This document shows, piece by piece, positions 50,697 through 59,623 of a stretch of DNA of 64,000 nucleotides. A program made the translations under genes and the position numbers. Under the pieces are notes generated by a model. That model ran no database searches, was not told the DNA's origin, and worked only from the letters and a program-made list of their open reading frames with translations. The stretch comes from Neolewinella antarctica. Lineage in GTDB: Bacteria > Bacteroidota > Bacteroidia > Chitinophagales > Saprospiraceae. The stretch lies in NCBI RefSeq assembly GCF_011927835.1, contig NZ_JAATJH010000005.1, forward strand, positions 372,001 through 436,000, written 5' to 3'. The number at the start of each line of letters is the position of its first letter. Positions within the stretch are counted from its first letter, which is position 1.

Positions 50697-51431
50697 ATGA
50701 GCAATTGGAATACACTACACTTCTTCGATTTCAATAAATATCAAAACGATGTAGTACCTAAGGCCCCTCAAAAGTTGTCATTAAAGCTCATGCAAAATAG
50801 CCCACCTGCAAACTCGCAAAGCTTGCGCGAACTTCTAGAAAATATGGAAGAGAATTACATCGTTCATACTGAGCTAAAAGATATCGAGAGTCTAGAAAAA
50901 AGAAATGGCGAAACGTATGAGGCTATGCTGTCACGTAAACGTTCGGAGTATATAGTTTTTAAAGAAAAATATGACTTCATTTTATGTGATTACGCTGAGC
51001 AACTAAGCATTTTGCTCTTCACCGAAGTAGCCCAACTCGATAATTACCTAATCCTCGGGCGCAATATACTTACGCAAAACGTTGTGGCCATAAAGGGTAG
51101 CGTAGCAGAGGAGTGCTTAAATAAAATGATGACAACCCGTCCAGGAACAATAAGTGCTTACGGCGGTAGCGGCATTCTTAACTGGTTAAGTGCTGAAGAA
51201 ATAAGTCTCCTCCATATGGACCGGACTAATGTTCACCCTGCAAATTCCTCAGCATCTACTTACCACCGTAGTTTTTTAGCCATGGTGGACAAGGCGGCAA
51301 CTCATGAGTTTGGGTTACTGTGCGCGTCTAATTTGAGTAGCCGTGTGGTAGCAGAGGTGAGACGACAGTCAAACCCCCTAATCACCGTAACGTTTGATGG
51401 TAATTATTCAAACATCATCGTAAAGTATTGA
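50697..51431 (+). CDS. Orphan cytosolic protein, candidate immunity protein
   Basis: A 244-residue protein of unknown family. No signal peptide or membrane helix is visible. It is predicted largely helical in the first 140 residues (for example LRELLENMEENYIVH, SEYIVFKEKYDFILCDYAEQ) and ends in a beta strand pair (NPLITVTFDGNYSNIIVKY). The coding frame is AT-rich and codon use differs from the housekeeping genes. It stands alone between the orphan membrane protein and the next orphan gene. Soluble, single-gene and AT-rich proteins in such arrays are often immunity proteins, but nothing in this sequence proves it. Confidence 0.6.
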   Translation: MSNWNTLHFFDFNKYQNDVVPKAPQKLSLKLMQNSPPANSQSLRELLENMEENYIVHTELKDIESLEKRNGETYEAMLSRKRSEYIVFKEKYDFILCDYAEQLSILLFTEVAQLDNYLILGRNILTQNVVAIKGSVAEECLNKMMTTRPGTISAYGGSGILNWLSAEEISLLHMDRTNVHPANSSASTYHRSFLAMVDKAATHEFGLLCASNLSSRVVAEVRRQSNPLITVTFDGNYSNIIVKY

Positions 51432-51753
51432 TGATATACTAAGCTGCGCACTACTGGACATTTTTGAGAATTGAGTGTTTTCATTCATAATCCAGCGCTA
51501 GTATTCGGTTGATGAAAGTGTCTAAATTGGCGTACAAGGGGATGATTACGCTCAACCCTTTGCGGAAGATAGATTCTACCGGAAAGCACGTTCCATCAGC
51601 GTACGTATCTGGACAATATTAAACGAATATTCTGTAACCCTCTCCCCCAACCCCTCTCCGAAGGCAGAGGGGAGCAAAGGCAGCTCGCTTCGCTCGTCAA
51701 AATGTCAAAATAATACTGTCCAAGTACTTAATAATCTGAATATTAACAGACCT
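51432..51753. other. Intergenic gap with a CCCCTCTCC hairpin repeat
   Basis: About 320 bases with no gene. The only recognised feature is the hairpin repeat at 51636-51674. Confidence 0.6.
51636..51674. repeat. CCCTCTCCCCCAACCCCTCTCC-type dispersed repeat
   Basis: A pyrimidine-rich stretch followed by a hairpin: CCCCTCT (51651-51657) pairs with AGAGGGG (51666-51672). I recall similar intergenic repeats in many bacterial genomes. It lies between two orphan genes and may mark a recombination site. Confidence 0.5.
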
Positions 51754-52440
51754 ATGCACCCCCTATCCACACTAATGGTCGACCTCAGCTCAAGTTTTCT
51801 GGTCGACGAAAATAAAGTCGAACTCAAGGATGGCCAAATAGTAGTAAAGCTAGTGGACCCGACGGGCACACTGACGGCTGACCAACTAGGTGCCTTACCC
51901 GATGTCATGAGGGTTTGTGCTACGATTGCCTCCCGGCACTTACCCGGAGCGAATGCGAACACCACGGCGTTTCTCATCTCAAAAGCCACTCACGCAATAT
52001 TACTTAAACACAAGCTGCCACGGTTCGATACTTTTTCAGTTCAGATAACTGGGAAAAATCAACGTATCACTACAAGAGAGGATTATGTGATCATCTTACT
52101 GAAAGAAGACTTTTTAACTTACGTCAGTTACACGGCTAGCGTTTTTGAGGTCTATGATCGAAATAGTAAAAAATTTATCTGCGGCTTGGAGGAAGTTAAC
52201 TCGTCAGCGGATCTTCGGAAAATGGTAAAGCTGTTGATGCCCAACGAGCGCCAAAGAACAAGTCGGTACCAGCTTAACGAATACCTTGACCTAATACCAA
52301 ATTCACCATCCGCTGCGTATGTCAGTAATGATCTTGAAAAAGCCCTAATTGCCGCTAATATTTCTGGCGTTAAATTTGTTAATTACGATAAATTTGAAGT
52401 AGTGAATGCCCCGACAGTAGCGCCTGATGGGCCAACATAA
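51754..52440 (+). CDS. Orphan protein resembling DUF1629/Imm11-type immunity proteins at its C-terminus
   Basis: A 228-residue soluble protein without signal peptide. The first half is mixed alpha/beta (SSSFLVDENKVELKDGQIVV, LPDVMRVCATIASRHL). The C-terminal motif AYVSNDLEKALIAANISGVK followed by FVNYDKFEV resembles the closing segment of DUF1629/Imm11-like immunity proteins as I remember it (a helix, then G-x-x-F before the last strand). The resemblance is short and from memory, so the assignment is weak. The gene is the last of three orphans between the truncated and intact barrel genes. Confidence 0.6.
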   Translation: MHPLSTLMVDLSSSFLVDENKVELKDGQIVVKLVDPTGTLTADQLGALPDVMRVCATIASRHLPGANANTTAFLISKATHAILLKHKLPRFDTFSVQITGKNQRITTREDYVIILLKEDFLTYVSYTASVFEVYDRNSKKFICGLEEVNSSADLRKMVKLLMPNERQRTSRYQLNEYLDLIPNSPSAAYVSNDLEKALIAANISGVKFVNYDKFEVVNAPTVAPDGPT

Positions 52441-52681
52441 TTTATTTGGATAAATCAATAATTTGCTGTGTGTAAAGCTCAAAATAGTTCTGGAAATGCT
52501 ACGTCCATACATGAATATTGAGCGCCTTATCGCCAACGCTCTTGTTGGTTGAGTACAATTAACATCCCTGACTTTGGTAGTCGAAACTACCCAGGTTGAT
52601 ATTAACTAACCCACTATAGTTTCAAGAATGATTTTGGAGGCACGGATGAATACCTAAAGGAGCTCTTTGACACCTAATAAA

Positions 52682-52701
52682 CCCCGCACCCGCGCCCGCG
52701 C
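52682..52701 (-). repeat. GC-rich dispersed 20-mer, copy i (minus)
   Basis: The minus strand reads GCGCGGGCGCGGGTGCGGGG. It lies about 85 bases before the intact barrel gene, matching the relative position of copy j. Confidence 0.5.
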
Positions 52702-52732
52702 AAAAAAACATTCCCTACCTTACGTCTTCCTT

Positions 52733-52740
52733 CCCCCCCC
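52733..52740 (+). repeat. C8 homopolymer tract before the barrel gene
   Basis: Eight consecutive C lie 46 bases before the TTG start of the intact barrel gene. Together with the C10 at 49259 it is a candidate site for length-dependent expression. Confidence 0.55.
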
Positions 52741-52786
52741 TTTAGTCTTAAACCAACACCTCAGCGCTCCCTTATCAACCAAGCTT

Positions 52787-54520
52787 TTGCACAAGCTAAC
52801 CTACCTAATCCTAACCCTCCTACTAGCCACCCCCGCCACCGCGCAGGACGTGGAAGGCTTCTTCGGTGACATCAAGCAGCGCCTCGCCGACCGCGAATAC
52901 CTCAAGATCCGCGGCCGCGCCGGCGCCCGCCTCGGCTACAACTACTTCGACGACGGTGGCTCCGGCGCCAGGCCCCGCAACGCGCCCTTTACCTGGAACG
53001 CCAACGCTGGGCTCAACTTCGACCTGCTCGGGATGCAACTGCCCTTTTCCGCCGCGATCAGTAGCCGGAATACACTCTATAATTTACCGAGCTACAGTTT
53101 CATCGGCCTGAGTCCGACGTACAAGTGGATTACCCTGCACGGTGGCGATCGGAGCCTGACCTTTAGCCCCTACAGCCTCTCCGGCATCAACTTCCGGGGC
53201 GGCGGCTTCGAGTTGAAACCGGGGAATTTCTACGTGGCGGCCATGCGCGGTAAACTCCGCCGGGCGCGGATTCAGGACATTACTGCCATCCAGTCCGGGC
53301 TCGACACCCGCTACCGGCGCATGGCGACCGGCGTGAAGTTCGGGTTTGATAACCAGGAAGGGACGGCGGCGACCGTCAGTTGGTTCAGCAGCAAGGACGA
53401 GCTCGAAGGGACGACCGATTCCCTCCGGCGCATCCAGCCCGAGGCCAACATGGTCCTTACGTTTAGCGGCAGTCACCGGCTCTCTTCCCTGGTCAGCTTC
53501 AATGTGGAATACGCGCAATCCGCCCTGACGAGGGACGTCAACAGCCCCCAACTCGCCGACCCGGACGGCCGTCTGAACCTGTTCGGCCTCTTCGACGCCC
53601 GCACCACCACCGGTAGCGCGAACGCTTACAACGGGAGCGTCGTTTTCAGCCCCGAATTCGCCACCTTCGACGTTAAGTACGAGCGCATTGCCCCCGGCTA
53701 CCGGACCCACGGCAGCCTCTTTTTCCAGAACGACGTGGAACGCATCACGACCGGCGCCCGCGCCCCGCTTTTCGACAACAAACTCAACCTGACCGCCAGC
53801 GTCGGCTTCCAGCGCAACAACCTGAACGGCGACCAGGCCGAAAATTTAAACCGCTTCATCGGCAACGTCAACGCGAGCTGGAAGGTGAGCGACCGGGTGA
53901 CGAACACTTTCGGCGTGAGCAACTTCACGACCACCAACCGCCTGCGGACGATCAACCAGGCCAACCAGATCGTCGACAGCATCGTCATCGCCCAGACGCA
54001 GTTCAGCGCCAAGGCGGGCACGACGGTCCTGCTGCGGGAAGACGGCAGCCAGACGCTGTTCGCCAACGCCAGTTTCCAACGCGCCGACCTCATCCGCGAA
54101 GACGAAGTGCAGGGCGACCAGCGCAGCAACTTCGTGCTCGCCATGGTGGGTTACAACCTTAAGCCCAAGGATGGCAACTACGGCCTCAACGCGACCCTGC
54201 TTTTTCACCGCAACGAGACGGCCGTCGTCAACCTCAGTTCCGTCGGCCCCACGCTCGGCTACCAGCGCACGATGCTGGCGGAAAAACTGACGCTGCGGGT
54301 GAGCTCGACCTACAGTTTCACGTCCACGTCCTTTCGCGACCCGGCGCTGGGCGGTACCGACCGCGCTTCCCTCGTGCAGGTCAACGGCGGGCTGGGGTAC
54401 GAGCTGGGTGAAAAGCAATCGATCGACCTCAATACTTCCCTCATCAGCGCGGCCACGACCGACTTCCGCCCCGGTTATACCGACGGACAAATCAGCCTCC
54501 AGTACGGCCTAAGCTTCTGA
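52787..54520 (+). CDS. Outer-membrane beta-barrel protein of the effector locus
   Basis: A 577-residue protein if started at the TTG at 52787; the same frame is open to 52667 but the sequence upstream differs completely from the duplicated copy, so the conserved start is preferred. No ATG is available. It has a signal peptide (HKLTYLILTLLLATPATAQ), then alternating amphipathic strands with many Tyr, Phe and Gly turns. Strands run to the last residue (QISLQYGLSF), with a terminal Phe as in outer-membrane barrels. It resembles no named transporter I can recognise and lacks the PorP/SprF pattern. The downstream fibronectin gene starts two bases after its stop, so it probably provides the outer-membrane partner for that secreted protein. 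GC content is very high. A 210-bp copy of its 5' end lies at 49299-49508. Confidence 0.75.
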   Translation: MHKLTYLILTLLLATPATAQDVEGFFGDIKQRLADREYLKIRGRAGARLGYNYFDDGGSGARPRNAPFTWNANAGLNFDLLGMQLPFSAAISSRNTLYNLPSYSFIGLSPTYKWITLHGGDRSLTFSPYSLSGINFRGGGFELKPGNFYVAAMRGKLRRARIQDITAIQSGLDTRYRRMATGVKFGFDNQEGTAATVSWFSSKDELEGTTDSLRRIQPEANMVLTFSGSHRLSSLVSFNVEYAQSALTRDVNSPQLADPDGRLNLFGLFDARTTTGSANAYNGSVVFSPEFATFDVKYERIAPGYRTHGSLFFQNDVERITTGARAPLFDNKLNLTASVGFQRNNLNGDQAENLNRFIGNVNASWKVSDRVTNTFGVSNFTTTNRLRTINQANQIVDSIVIAQTQFSAKAGTTVLLREDGSQTLFANASFQRADLIREDEVQGDQRSNFVLAMVGYNLKPKDGNYGLNATLLFHRNETAVVNLSSVGPTLGYQRTMLAEKLTLRVSSTYSFTSTSFRDPALGGTDRASLVQVNGGLGYELGEKQSIDLNTSLISAATTDFRPGYTDGQISLQYGLSF

Positions 54521-54522
54521 TT

Positions 54523-57500
54523 ATGAGCAGGATATTCCTCGCCATCGCCGTTCTTTTTTCGCTGGGCCTCACGGCTCAGGTCACGCCGGTGCAGGTCACG
54601 GTCGTGCTGAACTCGAACAGCGTTTACCCCGAGGATTTCACCGAGCCCGGGGCGGCGATCGTGACGCTGCTCCTCCTCGACGACGGCGCCGGCAGTAACC
54701 GCGACAACCTACCCGTTTTGCTCGATTTGAGCATCAAGGACCGCAGCAACGTCGACTTCCGCACCGCCCCCGCCAACCGCCGAATGCTGACGTTGCAGCC
54801 CAACATTCCGCTGGTGCTGACCGGCGCGCAACTCCGTCCTTTCTTCGACGCCCTGATCGAAAGCGCGTTTTTAGAAGGTAGGGGCGCGGACGCGGGTGCC
54901 GTGGATTTTGGGAAAGCAGGGATCGTCCTCCAGGAAGGCATGGTGGAACTCTGCGCCGAGGTCTTCCTCGCGGATTTTCCCGACCTGCCCGGCATCTCCA
55001 ACCAAGCCTGTGGCCTCACGCTCGCCCAGCTTCAGGACCCCCCGTTTAACCTCGTTCCGGACCGGCAAGTGGAGGCCAACCCGGACGACGTCGTGCCCTT
55101 CGCCTGGCTCCCCGGCCACACCGCCGCCGGCCCGGTTTTTTACCGGCTGACGGTCTGGGAAGCACCCTACTTCGGGGCCTCGACGATCGACATCGCCACC
55201 TTCGGCGCGCCGGTCAATACCGTGGAAACCATGAGTAGCGAGTCTTTCTACAACTGGTCCGTGTACGACGGCCGCCTCACCCCGGGCCGTGATTATGCGT
55301 ACGTCGTCCGGGTAATCGACCGGACCGGGCGGGCCAACTTCAAAAACGACGGTTTTTCCGAATTCGCCCGCTTCAGCTACGGGGAGCCCGACGAAACGGT
55401 GGTCATTTCTCCGGACTGTTACGAGCCCCGGAACTTTCGGGCGGTCTTTACCGGAGTAGATGAGCAGCTCCAACTGAACTGGCAGGGTAGGAAAGCGCCG
55501 AAGTCCGGTCATACAATTACCGTTCGCCGCCCCGACGGCCGCTTCGTCCTGCAAACCGCGCCGGATAATACCCCCCGAACACTACCCCGCAAGCGGATAA
55601 AAGGGAGTACGCTGGCCTATACGTACGCCACCACCTTAGCGAACGGCCCCGGCCGCGCGGGTTACGAAATCGAACTCTGCGTGGACTGCCCGGACGGCAC
55701 GAAAAACTGCCAGATCGTAACCATCGCCGGCGACCCGACCGCCCCGGCCGACACCACCACGACGACGGACTCCACGGCGGTGGATAGCCTTAATTGTAGC
55801 CCCGTCGTGCAGCCGGAAGTGCTCGCCGCGGGTGGCGATGCAGTGCGTTTGGTCTGGAGTGCGCTCTCGGGTGTGGAGAAATATTACCTGAGTTGGGCGC
55901 GCATCGTACCCGACCCGAGAGGGCAGCAACGGGATCAACGAGCAGCACCGGCCGGGAGGGAGCAAGCGGGTGAGGACGGGCTCGGTGGTGATGATCGCGT
56001 CCCCGGGGCGGGAGGTGCGCCGCCCAACCCCGGAATGAACCCGGGCAATCCCTCCGGCAACGACTCCCCGCCCGCCCGGAGTACCGAGGGCCAGCGCGTT
56101 CCCGTGGGAGGAATTACCCTGGAGAAAGACGCAACCGAAACGACGGTCACCTTACTCGAACCCGGTGAAATGTACGAATTCACGTTCTGCCGCACGTGCG
56201 TGGACGGAACGCAAGAATGTACTACGTGGGTGGAAGATTTTGAGGGGTGTAGGGCGGAATTCAGTCCGGTGCTGGTGGCCATGAACGCGGGGTCCGCCCT
56301 GATCGGTTGGGGGGAGCCGGGCAACGTAGCCGAGCGGAGCGAGGGCCGTTACGAAATGCAAGTATTCGGTAACCGCCTGGCCCTCGAACCGGGTCAACTG
56401 GGGAACTTCGCAGCGGAAAACTACGATTACCTCCCGGAACAACTAGCGACCACCCAACGGCTGAATAAGTACCTGGTCTACGCCGCCAGCGTGCGGACGG
56501 CCTGCGCCGATTCGGCACTCAGCGCGTGGTCCGACCCGGTGCTCTTCTCGCTCAACTGTCGTCTGACGGATAGCCTGGCGGTAGCCGAAATAACGGACAC
56601 TTCCGCTATACTGAGCACCGCCGATCGAGAAAACGCCCGCTATTTCGTATTCGAATACCGCGCGGTGGGACAGGCGGACTGGACCCTCAGCCGGCAGCGC
56701 CGCCGGCCTGACCTCAGCCTGCGCGACTTGCTGCCCAACACCAACTACGAAGCCCGGGTGCGCTACTACTGCGACGCGCGGATGTGGTCGAATTACGGCG
56801 AGACGGTGACGTTCACCACGCTACCGGCCTGTGCTCCGCCGACGGAGGTAATCATCAGTGAAGTCGGTACGGACCTATTTACTCTCTCCTGGACGCCGGC
56901 GGAATACGCTACCGAAACGGTCGTCACATACCAGAACGCTACTCGACTTAATTACTATGCCTTAATAAGAAGCTTTGGTGGCCGCGTCCGTAGTGCTCGC
57001 CGCCGCGCCCAACGTGCCCTCGGGGTACACCGCGTACGTACTTCCGATTCAACTATGCTAATCGATGGCCTAATCGGTGGCGCCGAATACAACTATAACC
57101 TGAAGAGTAACTGTAGCGTCAACGTCAGCGAATTGACGGCGACCGACACGGCGACACTCAACTGCGCGCCGCCGGGGATGGTAGCGGCCGTCAACACCCA
57201 ACCGACCGCTACGCTCGTGATTTTGCGGCGGACCTCCCCGACTTTAACCCGGAACCGACTGGACTACCGCGCCCTCGGCGACACCGACTGGCTCACGTCC
57301 GGCACGGGCCGAAGCGGTGGCAAACTCGACTCGCTGAACGACCTGACGACCTACGAATTGCGCGCCACCAGCACCTGCCGCTCCGGCCAGGATTCCCCGC
57401 CCAGCGACACGATCCAGTTCTCCACGCCGGTCGATTGCCGCACGCCCGACGAACTCATGGTCACCAACTTGGAAACCAACACCGCGACGATTGCCTGGGC

Positions 57501-59622
57501 CACGACCGGCTCCGTCAGTCAGTGGGAAGTCCGTTACCGGCCGACGAGCGGCCGCGCGGCGCTGGACAACCGTATCCAGAACCAGGCGGCCATGACCGGC
57601 CGGGGTTTTGATACGCGAACGGAAACGATGGGAGATATACGGGGAGGATCTCCCGGAGCGCCGGGCAACCCCACAACTTCAACCACTTCGAACGCCCCGC
57701 CACCGGAGGTAGATCCGTACGCGAGTTGGCAAGTAATGTTGGTCGATGAACCGCGCGTAACCCTAGGCCTGTCGATCGCAACGGATTACGAACTCATCGT
57801 CCGCGCCCAGTGCCCGACGGACGTGACGACGGACTGGTCGGCGCCGATCCGCCTACGCACTCTCTGCTCCGACGCCGCGCCCAGCGACGCCGTCGCCGAT
57901 AATCTGCTGAGCGCTTCCGCAGAATTGAACTGGCGGGCGAGCAGTGGTTGCTGGACCGGCTCCCAGGTTCAGTTGGAGCAACTGAATAATTTTGACAAGA
58001 GCGGGCCCGCCCAACGGAGGGGGATACGGGCGACGAACGACCCGGTTCGCGAAATTTTCGTTGAAGGGCGGGATTACCGCGCCCAGGGGTTGGTCGCCAA
58101 CACCAACTACCGCTACCGCGTCCAGACCCGCTTCCAGTACCGCACGTGGGCGGGCGAGCAAGACGATGACGGCCGCTACGTCGGCTCCCAGGACTACGGG
58201 CAGTACGGCGCGTGGACTTCCTTCCAGACGGACGAATGCGCCACGCCCGTCAACTTCGTGGAAAACACGCTCGACAAAAGCACCGTCGAGGTCACCTGGA
58301 CCCCGAGCGCGGGCGTGAACCAGTACGATTTTCAGTATAAACTGGCGACCGAAGGAGACAACAGTTGGATTACTTTCCCACCGGTCGCGGAGCCCTACGT
58401 GGTGGTCGAGAACGTGCTGCGGGGGGAACTGTACGATTACCGGGTCGCTGAGGTTTGTCGGGACGGCGGGGTGCTGGCGGGAGTGCCGGGGCAGTTTGGG
58501 GTGGAGCGGGTTAGTTTGGCTAATGGTTTGTACGCGTGTGGCGTGCTGACGGACGTGGACGTGAGCAACCAGACGCCGATGGCCGGTCTGTCGGTGGGTG
58601 ATACGATCATGGCCTACGATTTTAAGGTGGCGCTGACGCGGGTGCAGGGTGGAAACGGTCGCTTTACCGGCGAAGGAACGATTTCCGTACCTTACTTCAA
58701 CAAGGCCAAGGCGAAGTTTACCTTCGATAACATTTTTGTGAACGATGAGGCGCGAATGACTGATGGGTACATGGGTTTTGGGGGTGCTGGCTTAGACATC
58801 CTCCCCCCGTGGGCTGAGGGCATTCTGAATGCCGTTATGGAAGTAGCGGGCATTCTTGACCAACTGGCCCGCGCGCAGCAAATTATCGAGATGCAAAAGC
58901 TAATGACCTGTTGCCCGGGGAGTCTCTCTCCCTACGCCATCCGGCAAATGACGGCTTTTCTGGATTGTTTTGAGCGGGCGAACACGGATGAAGAAATTGA
59001 GGCTTGTGATGTCGTCATGCAGGCTGGGATGGGGGATTTGATCGAGAGTTTAGATAGTACCATTGCCGGGTTTGACACGTTGATTTGGGAGAGTGTGACG
59101 ATGGATATTATTCGGGAGGCGGTGGTGGAGGTGGAGGGGGAACGGTTACCAACGTACGGCGATTACCGCTCCGCTTACGACGTAGCGAAGGCTAAGTTGA
59201 CTGATAATTACGCACCTTTGGGTGGCGGCGGTACTGAAGATGAATCGTTCGACTTCGAACTAGAAGTTGAAGAGTATGATTCCGGAACGATCCCTTCTTC
59301 CCCGAATAGAGATATAACCACCGGCACGGCGGGCTATCAATCCAGTGTCAAAGCGCTGGAACGCACGGCGCGCACGCTAGTGATGGAGAGTATTTTCACC
59401 ACAACGGACGCCAAACTGAACAGCCACGCCAAGTTGAAGGAGCTCGCCCTTTCCTTACGGGAGGGTGATGAAGATATTTACCAAACCATTCGCGACGGGG
59501 TAGATGCGGCACAAAACGACAATCCGGAGATAAATATTTTGGAAGGCCCGGAAAGGGATCGGTTGCGAACGGTCGCGCGTAATATGTTTTTAGCTAAGAT
59601 TCAATTTTTAATTGGTGAGTGA
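54523..59622 (+). CDS. Large secreted fibronectin type III protein with TANFOR-like N-terminus
   Basis: A 1,699-residue exported protein. After the signal peptide (SRIFLAIAVLFSLGLTAQ) comes a domain (about residues 20-220) with PVQVTVVL and LQEGMVELCAEVF that resembles, from memory, the TANFOR-type domain of Bacteroidota surface proteins. From about 300 to 1,330 are roughly nine fibronectin-III domains with repeated Trp/Tyr-x-V-x-Y and L-x-P-x-x-x-Y motifs and paired Cys. Three domains carry low-complexity loop insertions (about 462-526, 806-846 and 1008-1067). After YACGVLTDVDVSNQTPMAGL (about 1,340) a distinct beta domain with GRFTGEGTISVPYF follows, and then a helical C-terminus (about 1,430-1,699). 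That order is typical of large Bacteroidota polymorphic effectors, in which the C-terminus varies. A GC-rich 20-mer at 54884-54903 encodes an inserted GRGADAG. No T9SS sorting domain is seen. Confidence 0.75.
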   Translation: MSRIFLAIAVLFSLGLTAQVTPVQVTVVLNSNSVYPEDFTEPGAAIVTLLLLDDGAGSNRDNLPVLLDLSIKDRSNVDFRTAPANRRMLTLQPNIPLVLTGAQLRPFFDALIESAFLEGRGADAGAVDFGKAGIVLQEGMVELCAEVFLADFPDLPGISNQACGLTLAQLQDPPFNLVPDRQVEANPDDVVPFAWLPGHTAAGPVFYRLTVWEAPYFGASTIDIATFGAPVNTVETMSSESFYNWSVYDGRLTPGRDYAYVVRVIDRTGRANFKNDGFSEFARFSYGEPDETVVISPDCYEPRNFRAVFTGVDEQLQLNWQGRKAPKSGHTITVRRPDGRFVLQTAPDNTPRTLPRKRIKGSTLAYTYATTLANGPGRAGYEIELCVDCPDGTKNCQIVTIAGDPTAPADTTTTTDSTAVDSLNCSPVVQPEVLAAGGDAVRLVWSALSGVEKYYLSWARIVPDPRGQQRDQRAAPAGREQAGEDGLGGDDRVPGAGGAPPNPGMNPGNPSGNDSPPARSTEGQRVPVGGITLEKDATETTVTLLEPGEMYEFTFCRTCVDGTQECTTWVEDFEGCRAEFSPVLVAMNAGSALIGWGEPGNVAERSEGRYEMQVFGNRLALEPGQLGNFAAENYDYLPEQLATTQRLNKYLVYAASVRTACADSALSAWSDPVLFSLNCRLTDSLAVAEITDTSAILSTADRENARYFVFEYRAVGQADWTLSRQRRRPDLSLRDLLPNTNYEARVRYYCDARMWSNYGETVTFTTLPACAPPTEVIISEVGTDLFTLSWTPAEYATETVVTYQNATRLNYYALIRSFGGRVRSARRRAQRALGVHRVRTSDSTMLIDGLIGGAEYNYNLKSNCSVNVSELTATDTATLNCAPPGMVAAVNTQPTATLVILRRTSPTLTRNRLDYRALGDTDWLTSGTGRSGGKLDSLNDLTTYELRATSTCRSGQDSPPSDTIQFSTPVDCRTPDELMVTNLETNTATIAWATTGSVSQWEVRYRPTSGRAALDNRIQNQAAMTGRGFDTRTETMGDIRGGSPGAPGNPTTSTTSNAPPPEVDPYASWQVMLVDEPRVTLGLSIATDYELIVRAQCPTDVTTDWSAPIRLRTLCSDAAPSDAVADNLLSASAELNWRASSGCWTGSQVQLEQLNNFDKSGPAQRRGIRATNDPVREIFVEGRDYRAQGLVANTNYRYRVQTRFQYRTWAGEQDDDGRYVGSQDYGQYGAWTSFQTDECATPVNFVENTLDKSTVEVTWTPSAGVNQYDFQYKLATEGDNSWITFPPVAEPYVVVENVLRGELYDYRVAEVCRDGGVLAGVPGQFGVERVSLANGLYACGVLTDVDVSNQTPMAGLSVGDTIMAYDFKVALTRVQGGNGRFTGEGTISVPYFNKAKAKFTFDNIFVNDEARMTDGYMGFGGAGLDILPPWAEGILNAVMEVAGILDQLARAQQIIEMQKLMTCCPGSLSPYAIRQMTAFLDCFERANTDEEIEACDVVMQAGMGDLIESLDSTIAGFDTLIWESVTMDIIREAVVEVEGERLPTYGDYRSAYDVAKAKLTDNYAPLGGGGTEDESFDFELEVEEYDSGTIPSSPNRDITTGTAGYQSSVKALERTARTLVMESIFTTTDAKLNSHAKLKELALSLREGDEDIYQTIRDGVDAAQNDNPEINILEGPERDRLRTVARNMFLAKIQFLIGE
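54884..54903 (+). repeat. GC-rich dispersed 20-mer, copy d (inside FN3 gene)
   Basis: GCGCGGACGCGGGTGCCGTG lies in frame in the N-terminal domain of the fibronectin protein and encodes GRGADAGA between LIESAFLE and VDFGKAGIVLQEG. Confidence 0.55.
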
Positions 59623-59623
59623 T

